Origin: Thalassobacillus cyri
GTDB taxonomy: Bacteria > Bacillota > Bacilli > Bacillales > Halobacillaceae
Assembly: GCF_900107755.1 (NCBI RefSeq)
Contig: NZ_FNQR01000005.1
Span: 163,775 to 227,774 of the forward strand
Direction of reading: 5' to 3'
DNA length: 64,000 bases
Shown here piece after piece: positions 19,102-26,418 of the stretch; the first letter of the stretch is position 1, and the number at the start of each line of letters is the position of its first letter. The translations under genes were made by a program, and so were the position numbers. The notes below the pieces were generated by a model. The model was not told where the DNA came from and did not search any database. It saw nothing but the letters and a program-made list of their open reading frames with translations.

Positions 19102-19938
19102 CTAAGTGATTAATTCAGTAATATTCTTTAGTTCATTCTTTTTATAATTTCCACTTTCAATAAGTAGCTTGATGGATTTAGGAAATGGTTTAGAACTTGA
19201 ATTTACTTTTCGTGCTCTTTTCTTAAGTTGTTCTTTCATATAATGTTGCGCCTCAATAATGTCGGTTTTTAAAAAAAGGTCAAGACAAACTTTGTAAGTC
19301 ATTGTATTAGGTACATCTGGTATATACCCATAAATTTCTTTTATTACTTCTTTGTATTCAGGTTTTCTTAGTGTATTAAACATCGCAACATGATCATAAC
19401 TGTCAATAAAAGATTGTGGAGCTCTGTATTCCACAAGTTTCCTATCTTTAGTTAGAATTAAAATACCAGTGGATTTAGGAACATCATCAAAAACCTTGTT
19501 AACATTTTCTTCAAAAGTAACTACACATGTCTTATTAAAAAGTTTATAATACGAATTTAATTGTTTACTCAGTCTTTTGTTTGTATCAATTTCAGTTTTT
19601 ATTTCATATGCAATCGAATCTCCATTTAACCAAACCAAATCTGCAATTGACTTTTCTGCTTTTACTTCGCTTAAAACTCCCCAATTGTCCAGGTTTTTAT
19701 TTTCTCGCCTTATTTTAGAGTAAACTTCTGATTTATAAATATATTCACATCTATAGTTGTTCATTAGAAGTGTATAGCTTCTATTAAATAACTTTTTAAA
19801 ATCCCCTGTTTTTATTGCATTCGCTACAAATTTACACCCTGTAGGTAATTCTTTTAAGGTCCTAGACTGATTCTTATTTGCAAGTTCTTTTATAAAAGTG
19901 CTGGTAAATAATTTTGAAATAGCTCTATATTTATCCAT
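19102..19938 (-). CDS. sce7726-like protein with PD-(D/E)xK nuclease motif
   Basis: A 278-residue protein. A helical N-terminus (residues 1-65) is followed by a nuclease-like core: IADLVWLNGDSIAYEIKTE gives D100, E112 and K114 in the D-x11-E-x-K spacing of PD-(D/E)xK enzymes, then RLSKQLNSYYKLFNKTCVVT. This pattern matches proteins annotated sce7726 family, which I recall being found beside sce7725 genes. AGGAGG precedes the ATG by 7 nt. The gene is AT-rich compared with the phage structural genes and forms a two-gene unit with its own terminator. Confidence 0.72.
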   Translation of the reverse strand: MDKYRAISKLFTSTFIKELANKNQSRTLKELPTGCKFVANAIKTGDFKKLFNRSYTLLMNNYRCEYIYKSEVYSKIRRENKNLDNWGVLSEVKAEKSIADLVWLNGDSIAYEIKTEIDTNKRLSKQLNSYYKLFNKTCVVTFEENVNKVFDDVPKSTGILILTKDRKLVEYRAPQSFIDSYDHVAMFNTLRKPEYKEVIKEIYGYIPDVPNTMTYKVCLDLFLKTDIIEAQHYMKEQLKKRARKVNSSSKPFPKSIKLLIESGNYKKNELKNITELIT

Positions 19939-20067
19939 ACTTTACCTCCTATTTGCATTATTCTAATTGTAGAGAAAGTAAATAGGAAATGGCAAGAAAT
20001 ATATGAAAGTCAATAGAACTTCCAAGAGACAATTGTGGAACGCTCGTTTTTATTCAGATGAATATTA

Positions 20068-20739
20068 TTATTTTTCAATTGGGATTTCTAGCTTAATTTG
20101 ATCACCAATTGTTTCGTAATCCGCATTACTAGCTCCATCAACAATAAAAGTGGCTTTTGAAACGCTCTCAGAATCTTTAACCTGGAAAGCGATCGCCCCA
20201 TCCTTAGAGACTTGGCCATAAAAATCTCCGCCAACACTATCACTTAATAACATATCAGCTTCTGATTGCTCTCCTGTATCTGTTGTTAATGTACCTTGAT
20301 CTGGATAAATCATAATATCATCTTCACTTGTGTTTTCAGCTACTGTATCCAAGACTATAAAATCTACAGTATCCTCTCCGTCGAAAAGCTCTTTTACAGC
20401 TTCATCTTCAATATTTATTGTTACACCAGCAATACTTTTAACAGTAAGATTAATTGGACCAGATTCAGCCATGGCATTAATATCTTCCACTTTAAAATGG
20501 GTAGTACGAGTACCGCCGTCTATTTCTTCGACATTACTTTCCTCGGACTCTGTTTCTTCCTCTCCAGTTGTGTCCTCTTTGTTGTCCTCATCTTCTTTGG
20601 ATGTAGTATCTTGGTTTGCAGTTTCTTCAGTTCCTTCTGAATTATCCTCTGAGCCGCTAGCGGATTCACTGTCGGTACCACATGCTGCTAATCCTAGAAC
20701 GAGAATTGTTAAAAGCAGGCTGTACAAGACTTTTTTCAT
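20068..20739 (-). CDS. Prophage lipoprotein
   Basis: A 223-residue secreted lipoprotein. The signal peptide MKKVLYSLLLTILVLGLAAC has lipobox LAAC (Cys20). A Ser/Glu/Thr-rich acidic linker (about 22-72) precedes a beta-rich domain (about 80-223) resembling DUF4352-type folds. AAGGGGAG precedes the ATG. Lipoproteins in the lysogeny module of Gram-positive phages (for example Ltp of TP-J34) can block DNA injection by related phages, so superinfection exclusion is a reasonable but unproven role. Confidence 0.8.
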   Translation of the reverse strand: MKKVLYSLLLTILVLGLAACGTDSESASGSEDNSEGTEETANQDTTSKEDEDNKEDTTGEEETESEESNVEEIDGGTRTTHFKVEDINAMAESGPINLTVKSIAGVTINIEDEAVKELFDGEDTVDFIVLDTVAENTSEDDIMIYPDQGTLTTDTGEQSEADMLLSDSVGGDFYGQVSKDGAIAFQVKDSESVSKATFIVDGASNADYETIGDQIKLEIPIEK

Positions 20740-20774
20740 AATTGAAACTCCCCTTTATATATTTTTTATCTATT

Positions 20775-20800
20775 TAAACCCACGACTATATCCGTGGTTT
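20775..20800. other. Hairpin upstream of the lipoprotein gene
   Basis: Inverted repeat AAACCCACG / CGTGGTTT (central bases ACTATATC) between the channel terminator and the lipoprotein gene. It could be a second terminator stem or a leader hairpin. Confidence 0.45.
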
Positions 20801-20844
20801 ATTACATAATAATTGCAATAAATCCATAATTAGACAATGAAGGT

Positions 20845-20872
20845 TAAAAATAAAACACGTCTTAAAGACGTG
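20845..20872 (-). terminator. Terminator of the repressor-channel operon
   Basis: On the reverse strand CACGTCTT / AAGACGTG is followed by TTTTATTTTTA. The channel gene's TAA stop lies in this stem. Confidence 0.85.
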
Positions 20873-21614
20873 AAGTAGAATACTTGCTGACTGATTTAGT
20901 ATCACTTTTTTCTTTAGCCAATTCTTCAAGTAGATAGTTTAACCTTTTAACATCATTTTGAGATAATTCATCATACCGATCTAATTCATTCTGAATAAAC
21001 TCTACTGTAGGATTTTTGAATTTGTTATTTTTTACAAAGAAAGTGGTAATAGACCCCGTTATCATTACTATTAATCCTATCCCAATTATCATAAGTATTA
21101 CAGCGATAATTCTTCCCACTGGAGAAACAGGTGAAATATCTCCGTACCCAACTGTAGTAGTAGTAACCAGGGACCACCATAGTCCGTCGGCATAAGTATG
21201 GATGCTAGGCTCGAACTGTTTAATCAAAATTGTTGATATAAAGAGTAAAACTAAGGTTGCCCCTAAAAGTCTATCGAGCCCATTAGTCCTTAATATATTA
21301 AAAAAGGTAGGGAAGAATTTTTTCGAAACAGCTACAGCTCTCAGCAATCTAAAAAGTCTAGCTACCCTGGCAACTTGAAAAATGTTATCTAATGGGATTG
21401 CAGCGATGATGTCAAAGGGGTGTTCCTTTATATATTTCCAACGCTTTTTTGTGAATATAAGCCTTATTAGGACATCTAAAAAAAATATAACCCATACTAT
21501 CTGATCAAGGAGTAGAATAATAGGGTCTCTACTCCAAAGAAAAATGACAGAAATCAACGCAAGTGTAAAAAGAGTCAATTCATAAAACAAAGAAACTTTC
21601 TTCTTTGTAATCAT
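20862..21614 (-). CDS. Voltage-gated-like potassium channel encoded by the prophage
   Basis: A 250-residue membrane protein with the six-helix Kv/KvAP layout: S1-S3 in residues 8-80, an arginine-bearing S4-like segment VARVARLFRLLRAVAVSKKF (81-100), S5 (117-132), a pore loop with selectivity filter TTVGYGD (153-159), and S6 (168-193), then a short charged tail. Its ATG overlaps the repressor's TGA by 4 bp, so it should be translated from the repressor mRNA in the lysogen. Specific role unknown; membrane-based superinfection exclusion or abortive infection is possible. Confidence 0.9.
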   Translation of the reverse strand: MITKKKVSLFYELTLFTLALISVIFLWSRDPIILLLDQIVWVIFFLDVLIRLIFTKKRWKYIKEHPFDIIAAIPLDNIFQVARVARLFRLLRAVAVSKKFFPTFFNILRTNGLDRLLGATLVLLFISTILIKQFEPSIHTYADGLWWSLVTTTTVGYGDISPVSPVGRIIAVILMIIGIGLIVMITGSITTFFVKNNKFKNPTVEFIQNELDRYDELSQNDVKRLNYLLEELAKEKSDTKSVSKYSTSRL

Positions 21615-22003
21615 TCTTTCCTTTTCCTAGCTTTTGAAGTTATGTAATCAAAATAGCTTTCCAGCTCCTTGATCTCCTCTGGACCCATGGCCTTCCACTT
21701 TTCTATATCAAAAAAGGCTGAATCCTCAATGCCGTACTTTTCGAGCAGATTATTGATTTCATTCATGGCATCGAAGTCATTATCTTCGCTTTCGATTTTA
21801 CCTGGATTATCCGAACGACCGAGAAGATAGTCGGTTGTTACATTAAAATGATCTGCTAATTTTTCTAACGTATCGTAATCTGGTTTTCTAGATCCTCTCT
21901 CATAGGCGGTATATGCAGGACGAGTTACCCCTAAAATCTTTGCCATATCTTGTTGTGTTTTTTTATGCTCTTTTCTAATTTTAACTAATCTATCCTTTAG
22001 CAT
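21611..22003 (-). CDS. CI-like XRE-family phage repressor
   Basis: A 130-residue protein with an N-terminal HTH_3 domain (about 3-62: LVKIRKEHKKTQQDMAKILG, VTRPAYTAYERGSRKPDYDTLEKLADHF, TTDYLLGRSD) and an acidic helical C-terminus. It is divergent from a Cro-like gene across a promoter-operator region, the standard temperate switch. It has no LexA-type self-cleavage domain, so induction probably relies on the ImmA-like protease. It is translationally linked to the downstream K+ channel gene. Confidence 0.92.
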   Translation of the reverse strand: MLKDRLVKIRKEHKKTQQDMAKILGVTRPAYTAYERGSRKPDYDTLEKLADHFNVTTDYLLGRSDNPGKIESEDNDFDAMNEINNLLEKYGIEDSAFFDIEKWKAMGPEEIKELESYFDYITSKARKRKE

Positions 22004-22026
22004 GGGCTCCTCCTCCTTGTACCTTT

Positions 22027-22143
22027 ATTTTACTGTAACAATTAGTTACTTTGAATAACATGTAACAAATCGAAACTTTTTTTATTGATATTTATTGACA
22101 ACGTAACGTAACGATACTATTATTGTATGTAACAAAACGAAAC
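22027..22143. promoter_or_regulatory. Divergent lysogeny switch: two promoters and operators
   Basis: Leftward promoter: -35 TTCAAA (22055-22050), 17-bp spacer, -10 TAAAAT (22032-22027). Rightward promoter: -35 TTGACA (22095-22100), 17-bp spacer, -10 TATTAT (22118-22123). Four 15/16-bp elements of form GTAAC-N5-GWWAC lie at 22034-22049, 22061-22076, 22102-22117 and 22128-22143. The first and third fill the spacers of the two promoters, the fourth lies at the rightward start point, and a fifth is at 22357-22372. These are likely CI/Cro operators. Confidence 0.82.
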
Positions 22144-22167
22144 ATTCTGTTTGGGGAGGTGTATCTG

Positions 22168-22398
22168 ATGAGATATTGGCTTAAAGAGTTTCGCACCCAA
22201 CGGGGATTCACCCAAAGCAAAGTAGCAGAGCTTTCAGGAATAGAGAGATCATACTACACTATGATTGAAAAGGGGAATAGAAACCCTAGTGTTTTTGTAG
22301 CGAAATCTATTGCATCCACTCTAGGTTTTGAATGGACAATTTTTTTTGAAAAACAATGTAACGAAACGAAACATAACCAATCCAAGGAGGTGATCTAA
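22168..22398 (+). CDS. Cro-like XRE transcriptional regulator
   Basis: A 76-residue HTH protein (MRYWLKEFRTQRGFTQSKVA, GIERSYYTMIEKGNRNPSV) that is almost all DNA-binding domain, as Cro proteins are. ATG 22168 follows GGGGAGG; the longer frame from 22123 starts inside the promoter and is rejected. It is the first gene of the rightward early operon. An extra operator-like element (22357-22372) is embedded in its 3' coding end, which could give a roadblock or feedback site. Confidence 0.85.
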   Translation: MRYWLKEFRTQRGFTQSKVAELSGIERSYYTMIEKGNRNPSVFVAKSIASTLGFEWTIFFEKQCNETKHNQSKEVI

Positions 22399-22704
22399 AT
22401 GCTTCAAATGCAATTCGATGAACAACAATTACAAAAAATGATTAACGACGCTGTTGATAAAGCGATTGAACGACATGCACTTAAGGACCAATTACCACCA
22501 GCGTTAACACGAAGAGAATTTATGGATTTAATGCAAATCGGTGAGACCAAATGTGCTGAACTATTTAACCGAGAGGACTTCCCGGTAATCCGAGAGTTCG
22601 GAAGACCAAGAGTGCCCACAAAGTTATTACTTGATTGGATTTATGACAATACGGAATGGGTAAAAGCGCACGCTAATCCTCAAGCAAAGTTTTCTGTTAT
22701 TTAA
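22399..22704 (+). CDS. DUF771-like / excisionase-like small DNA-binding protein
   Basis: A 101-residue protein with a helical N-terminus and a winged-helix-like segment PPALTRREFMDLMQIGETKCAELFNREDFPVIREFGRPRVPTKLLLDWI (about 34-82, quoted in parts by motif: TRREFMDLM, CAELFNREDFP, GRPRVPTKLL). This resembles excisionase/MerR-like helix-turn-helix proteins and the DUF771 group common next to phage cro genes. AAGGAGGTGATCTAA sits immediately before the ATG. An excisionase role is plausible but unproven. Confidence 0.7.
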   Translation: MLQMQFDEQQLQKMINDAVDKAIERHALKDQLPPALTRREFMDLMQIGETKCAELFNREDFPVIREFGRPRVPTKLLLDWIYDNTEWVKAHANPQAKFSVI

Positions 22705-22775
22705 GCTAACTAAATCTTACCAATTACAAGAAACACATTAATAGTTGGCATATGTGCCGGAAAGGAGAATCGCAA

Positions 22776-23288
22776 ATGGATATAAAGGAGGAATTGGTCA
22801 AAGCGAGAAACCGAAAAGGGACAACTCAACTAGAACTAGCGCTGGAAGCCAATTATTGTAGGCCGGAAATCTCAAAGGTCGAAACAGGATCAAGAAAATA
22901 TCAGCCTGAAATGAGGCGGGCATTTTCTGAATCGCTCGATGATCCGGAGTTTTACTTCCATACATGGGAGGATGCAACGGGTTTTGTTCATATGCCTTAT
23001 CTAGACGGAGAATACATCCGGCATGAACCTATTTCTATGAGGTATTTCGCTGAACAAGAAACAAGGGAAGCACTGGAGAACTTGGACCGGGTGAAATGGT
23101 ACAAACCTATATCATCCAATTCTGAACAAGAAAGAGAAGATGTGAAGCGAGTTATTAAAGAGATATTAGATTCTGCTGCATCCCAGGTTAACTTGGTAGC
23201 TTCGTTATGTAAGGAATATGACTTTTCAATGAAGACTTTATTCAGAGAATGGCTAGTTTCGTTGAAATCCAGGAGGTTTAAGAAATGA
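22776..23288 (+). CDS. XRE-like phage regulator with C-terminal helical domain
   Basis: From ATG 22776 (AAAGGAG site) the 170-residue product has an HTH near residues 8-50 (ARNRKGTTQLELALEANYCRPEISKVE) and an extra ~110-residue domain of unknown type. It lies in the early operon and overlaps the next gene by 4 bp. Proteins of this kind occur in Bacillus phage early regions; the target is unknown. Confidence 0.7.
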   Translation: MDIKEELVKARNRKGTTQLELALEANYCRPEISKVETGSRKYQPEMRRAFSESLDDPEFYFHTWEDATGFVHMPYLDGEYIRHEPISMRYFAEQETREALENLDRVKWYKPISSNSEQEREDVKRVIKEILDSAASQVNLVASLCKEYDFSMKTLFREWLVSLKSRRFKK

Positions 23289-23563
23289 ATTTAGATCAGT
23301 TTCTACAACAAGATATCGAACAGGCAGCCCGCGAACACCGCTGTTACTATGACCTGCTTAACAAATTAGAAGAGAAATTTATCCAAAGAGATTTTGACGG
23401 ATGCAAGCAAGCAGCTGTCGATATCATCAATACTGCTCAGGCGTTACAACAGCTAAGAGAGAGGAAGGAACGTCATGATGAACTGCAACAAGTATCTAAA
23501 GAGTTGATAAAACAAGGAATACTATGTGCGGTGGTCAGGAGGTTCGACAGTGAGAAAGTTTAG
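23285..23563 (+). CDS. Early-operon hypothetical protein
   Basis: A 92-residue helical, probably coiled-coil protein (DLLNKLEEKFIQRDFDGCKQ, QALQQLRERKERHDELQQ). It starts at ATG 23285, overlapping the previous stop by 4 bp, behind CCAGGAGG. No family recognised. Confidence 0.65.
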   Translation: MNLDQFLQQDIEQAAREHRCYYDLLNKLEEKFIQRDFDGCKQAAVDIINTAQALQQLRERKERHDELQQVSKELIKQGILCAVVRRFDSEKV

Positions 23564-23639
23564 CCGGCTGGATAAAGCATATATCTCACTATTTATATTG
23601 AGTCTAGCATTCTTGTATTTTGCATTAACAATAGCTTAG
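23550..23639 (+). CDS. 29-residue small membrane protein
   Basis: GTG 23550 lies 7 nt after a perfect AGGAGG (23537-23542) and reads VRKFSRLDKAYI followed by SLFILSLAFLYFALTIA, giving a basic start and a single transmembrane helix. It overlaps the end of the preceding gene by 14 bp and precedes the AbrB-like gene by 11 bp. The ribosome site and membrane logic support a real micro-gene; function unknown. Confidence 0.6.
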   Translation: MRKFSRLDKAYISLFILSLAFLYFALTIA

Positions 23640-23650
23640 GAGGCATTTAT

Positions 23651-23911
23651 ATGAAAGCGACTGGAATCGTAAGAAAAATAGATGAACTTGGGAGAATCGT
23701 TATCCCATCTGAAATTAGAAGAAGTAATGGGTGGGCACCAGGTCAACCGATGGAGATGTTTATCGAAGATGAGAAAGTGATCCTGCAGCCATTTGACAAC
23801 AAAGAAGATAACCACCTGATGGTAAAAGAACTTAATAAACTTCTGAACAATACAGATGAATCTGAAATGAAGAAAAAGATTATTGATGTGATCAGTTATG
23901 TACAGCAATAA
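23651..23911 (+). CDS. AbrB/SpoVT-type transition-state-like regulator
   Basis: An 86-residue protein whose N-terminal 50 residues are a swapped-hairpin AbrB domain: MKATGIVRKIDELGRIVIPS, EIRRSNGWAPGQPMEMFIED, EKVILQPF. The remaining helical tail is lysine/glutamate rich. Host AbrB represses post-exponential genes, so a phage copy may compete at host promoters or regulate phage genes. TAGGAGG precedes the start. Confidence 0.88.
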   Translation: MKATGIVRKIDELGRIVIPSEIRRSNGWAPGQPMEMFIEDEKVILQPFDNKEDNHLMVKELNKLLNNTDESEMKKKIIDVISYVQQ

Positions 23912-24013
23912 AAAAAGCTACTCAGAGCTCTCAACTCTTAAGTAGCACAAACATTTGGATAAATTCACTTTATCACATGTGCGTTAGTCAGACAAGCATG
24001 TGGAGGTGATACG

Positions 24014-24094
24014 GACAGGCTTTGCCTGTCGTCATGGACAGAAGGGTTATTGAACGCTCTTCCAACTCCCCCTTTTTTACCTTCTGTCTGTGAC
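24014..24094 (+). other. Structured leader upstream of the yqaI-like gene
   Basis: Two stems lie in a gene-free 216-bp gap: GACAGGC (24014-24020) / GCCTGTC (24024-24030), and a 15-bp stem GTCATGGACAGAAGG (24031-24045) / CCTTCTGTCTGTGAC (24080-24094) with two mismatches. No T-run follows. A GGAGGTGATACGG site (24002-24014) could drive only a 15-codon peptide. Confidence 0.55.
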
Positions 24095-24127
24095 GATGCG
24101 CAAGTCATCAGAAAGCGAGGTGAAATG

Positions 24128-24340
24128 ATGAAGCATCCAGTAGTAGAACAAATCGAGCGAACTGGCTTTCCCTTGGATATTCAGGAACCAGAAATCTATG
24201 GAACAGATGCACTTGGGAATGAAGTAGTTCTTGGAGATACGATTTACGTATTTAATGATGAGTTTTTCTTGAAGGACACTCTGCTCCAGGAATCGATTGA
24301 ACTGCTAGAAGTCCTAGGAGCAGAAGAAAAAACTGCATAA
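24128..24340 (+). CDS. YqaI-like phage protein
   Basis: From ATG 24128 (GAGGTG, spacing about 5) the 70-residue acidic product reads MKHPVVEQIERTGFPLDIQE, then EIYGTDALGNEVVLGDTIYV. This resembles B. subtilis YqaI, whose gene also precedes yqaJ and yqaK in the skin element. The ATG at 24125 is too close to the ribosome site, and the frame from 24050 has none. Function is unknown. A GCCGCA / TGCGGC hairpin follows at about 24345-24363. Confidence 0.7.
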   Translation: MKHPVVEQIERTGFPLDIQEPEIYGTDALGNEVVLGDTIYVFNDEFFLKDTLLQESIELLEVLGAEEKTA

Positions 24341-24417
24341 AAAAAGCCGCACGGCAATGCGGCATCTTGAAAAAGAACTTTGACAACATTATATCAGAAA
24401 AATAGAGGAGGTCCAAT

Positions 24418-25371
24418 ATGGGCATTAAAGCACAAGTGTTAAAGAGTACTGCTGACATGAATCATGAAGAGTGGTTGGAGACTCGTAATAAAGGTATCGG
24501 TGGATCTGATGCAGCATACATTGCCGGTTTCAATAAGTGGAAGTCACCAGTAGTCGTTTACATGGAGAAAGTGGGGGAGGTTCCTAAAGCTTCCCCTTCA
24601 AATGAAGAAGCAGCCTACTGGGGCAATGTGATGGAGGAGACGGTTGCTAAGGAATTCAGCAGACGCACAGGCCTGAAGGTACGACGTAGGAATGCAGTGC
24701 TTCAGCATCCGGAACATGAATGGATGCTTGCTAATGTGGATCGTCTCATTGTTGGTAAGAATGAAGGGCTCGAATGTAAGACGGCTAGCGAATACCTGAA
24801 AGATGAATGGGATGGTGAAGAGATCCCAATGGCTTACCTGTTACAATGCCAGCACTATATGGCTGTTACCGGAGCAGATGCCTGGTGGATCGCTGTTTTA
24901 ATCGGCGGTAATAAGTTCGTCTATAAAAAGGTCGAAAGAGATAAGGAGCTTATTGCCAATCTTATTGAAATCGAAAAAGAGTTCTGGGAAGAACACGTGC
25001 TTATGCAAGTACCTCCTGAAATAGATGGGTCTAACGCTTCCAGTGAACTTCTCAAGGCTATGTATCCGGACGCAGAATCTGAAAGTGAAACAGAACTGGA
25101 TGGGGAAGCCGATAAGCTGCTTGAAGCGCTTGAGCAACTGAAGAAAGAAGAGAAAGAACTAAAAGAACGCAAAAGCGAATATGAAAACCGCCTGAAGCAA
25201 CAGCTGGGAACCTTTGAAAAAGGATTTTCCAATCAGTTTATCGTCACCTATAAAAATCAGGAAAGAAAGTCTATTGATACGAAACGGTTGAAGAAAGAGA
25301 AACCGGATCTATATGAAGAATATGCAAAAGTCAGTTCATACCGCACTTTACGATACAAGGAGGCAAAATAA
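24418..25371 (+). CDS. YqaJ-family phage recombination exonuclease
   Basis: A 317-residue lambda-exonuclease-like nuclease that should resect DNA ends for RecT-mediated annealing. Visible motifs: NKGIGGSDAAYIAGFNKW (about 24-41), the acidic ANVDRLIVG (about 102-110, catalytic Asp) and LECKTA (about 116-121, E-x-K of the PD-(D/E)xK core). A C-terminal coiled coil covers about 215-270 (LLEALEQLKKEEKELKERKS). The recT start overlaps its stop (TAATG), which suggests coupled production, as for skin yqaJ-yqaK. Confidence 0.93.
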   Translation: MGIKAQVLKSTADMNHEEWLETRNKGIGGSDAAYIAGFNKWKSPVVVYMEKVGEVPKASPSNEEAAYWGNVMEETVAKEFSRRTGLKVRRRNAVLQHPEHEWMLANVDRLIVGKNEGLECKTASEYLKDEWDGEEIPMAYLLQCQHYMAVTGADAWWIAVLIGGNKFVYKKVERDKELIANLIEIEKEFWEEHVLMQVPPEIDGSNASSELLKAMYPDAESESETELDGEADKLLEALEQLKKEEKELKERKSEYENRLKQQLGTFEKGFSNQFIVTYKNQERKSIDTKRLKKEKPDLYEEYAKVSSYRTLRYKEAK

Positions 25372-26246
25372 TGGCTACAAATAACACGGCTAAGGATCAG
25401 CTGGCTAACCGCAAAAATGGAGCTAGCACACCTGCTAATGGAAATAATCAGGTTAACACCATCCAAGCTTATCTCAAGAAAATGGGACCAGAGTTTGAAC
25501 GGGCACTTCCTAAACATATGGATGCCGATCGGTTAGGGCGCATTGCCCTGACGACCATCCGGCAGAACCCAAAGCTTCTGGAATGCTCCATTCCTTCCCT
25601 TATGGGAGCTGTCATGCAGGCAGCACAACTAGGGCTGGAACCAGGATTAATCGGTCATTGCTATCTGGTTCCTTTCTGGAATGGCAAGATGAAGCAAACA
25701 GACGTCCAATTCATTATTGGATACAAAGGCATGATCGATCTGGCTAGAAGGTCTGGCCACATAGAGAGCATTTACGCTCACACGGTCCACGAGAATGATG
25801 AATTCGAGTATGAGCTGGGCCTACATCCAAAACTTGTCCATAAGCCTGCTACTGGCGAGAGAGGCGAGATGACTTTCGTTTATGCGGTAGCTCATTTTAA
25901 AGATGGAGGCTACCAATTCGAAGTGTTCAGCGCTAATGACGTGGAGAAAGTGAAGTCCAGATCCAAAGCCGGAGCTAATGGACCATGGAAAACGGATTAT
26001 GAAGAGATGGCCAAGAAAACGGTCATTCGTCGCATGTTCAAGTATCTTCCTATTAGTGTTGAAGTCCAACAGCAAGCCTCCCAAGATGAAACAGTACGAA
26101 AAGATGTTACTGAAGAAGCACAGTCGATTCATGATCAAGACTATATCGATATGCAGGTTCCTGCTTCCGAAGAGGATAACAATCAAGAGAAGGAAAAAGC
26201 TGCAAACAATGAATTAGAACAGGCAGCTATGGAACTTGATGACTGA
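25371..26246 (+). CDS. recT: RecT/YqaK single-strand annealing protein
   Basis: A 291-residue single-strand annealing recombinase that pairs with the YqaJ nuclease upstream. The RecT core runs from NTIQAYLKKMGPEFERALP (about 28-46) through CSIPSLMGAVMQAAQLGLEP (about 73-92), VQFIIGYKGMIDLARRSG and KTVIRRMFKYLPIS (about 217-230). The tail is acidic and low-complexity. Its start overlaps the yqaJ stop. Confidence 0.95.
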   Translation: MATNNTAKDQLANRKNGASTPANGNNQVNTIQAYLKKMGPEFERALPKHMDADRLGRIALTTIRQNPKLLECSIPSLMGAVMQAAQLGLEPGLIGHCYLVPFWNGKMKQTDVQFIIGYKGMIDLARRSGHIESIYAHTVHENDEFEYELGLHPKLVHKPATGERGEMTFVYAVAHFKDGGYQFEVFSANDVEKVKSRSKAGANGPWKTDYEEMAKKTVIRRMFKYLPISVEVQQQASQDETVRKDVTEEAQSIHDQDYIDMQVPASEEDNNQEKEKAANNELEQAAMELDD

Positions 26247-26418
26247 TCGTATGAAGGTCACCATCCCACATTGCTATGTGTGGATGACAGCTGGATATCC
26301 TAACCGGGGAGCGATGTTCAAAAGCTACCTTGCTGGCTATGTGGAGCATACGCACCCTGGCTGGTATCTAGTAAAGATAGAAGGCATGAAAGCTATTTGC
26401 GAGAGGAGGTTCGATTAG
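26239..26418 (+). CDS. Small early hypothetical protein
   Basis: About 59 residues (MTDRMKVTIPHCYVWMTAGY ... HPGWYLVKIEGMKAICERRF), aromatic-rich, possibly a small SH3-like fold. It overlaps the recT end. TTG 26236, ATG 26239 or ATG 26251 could each be the start, since no clear ribosome site is present. Its stop overlaps the GTG of the DnaD-type gene. Confidence 0.5.
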   Translation: MTDRMKVTIPHCYVWMTAGYPNRGAMFKSYLAGYVEHTHPGWYLVKIEGMKAICERRFD

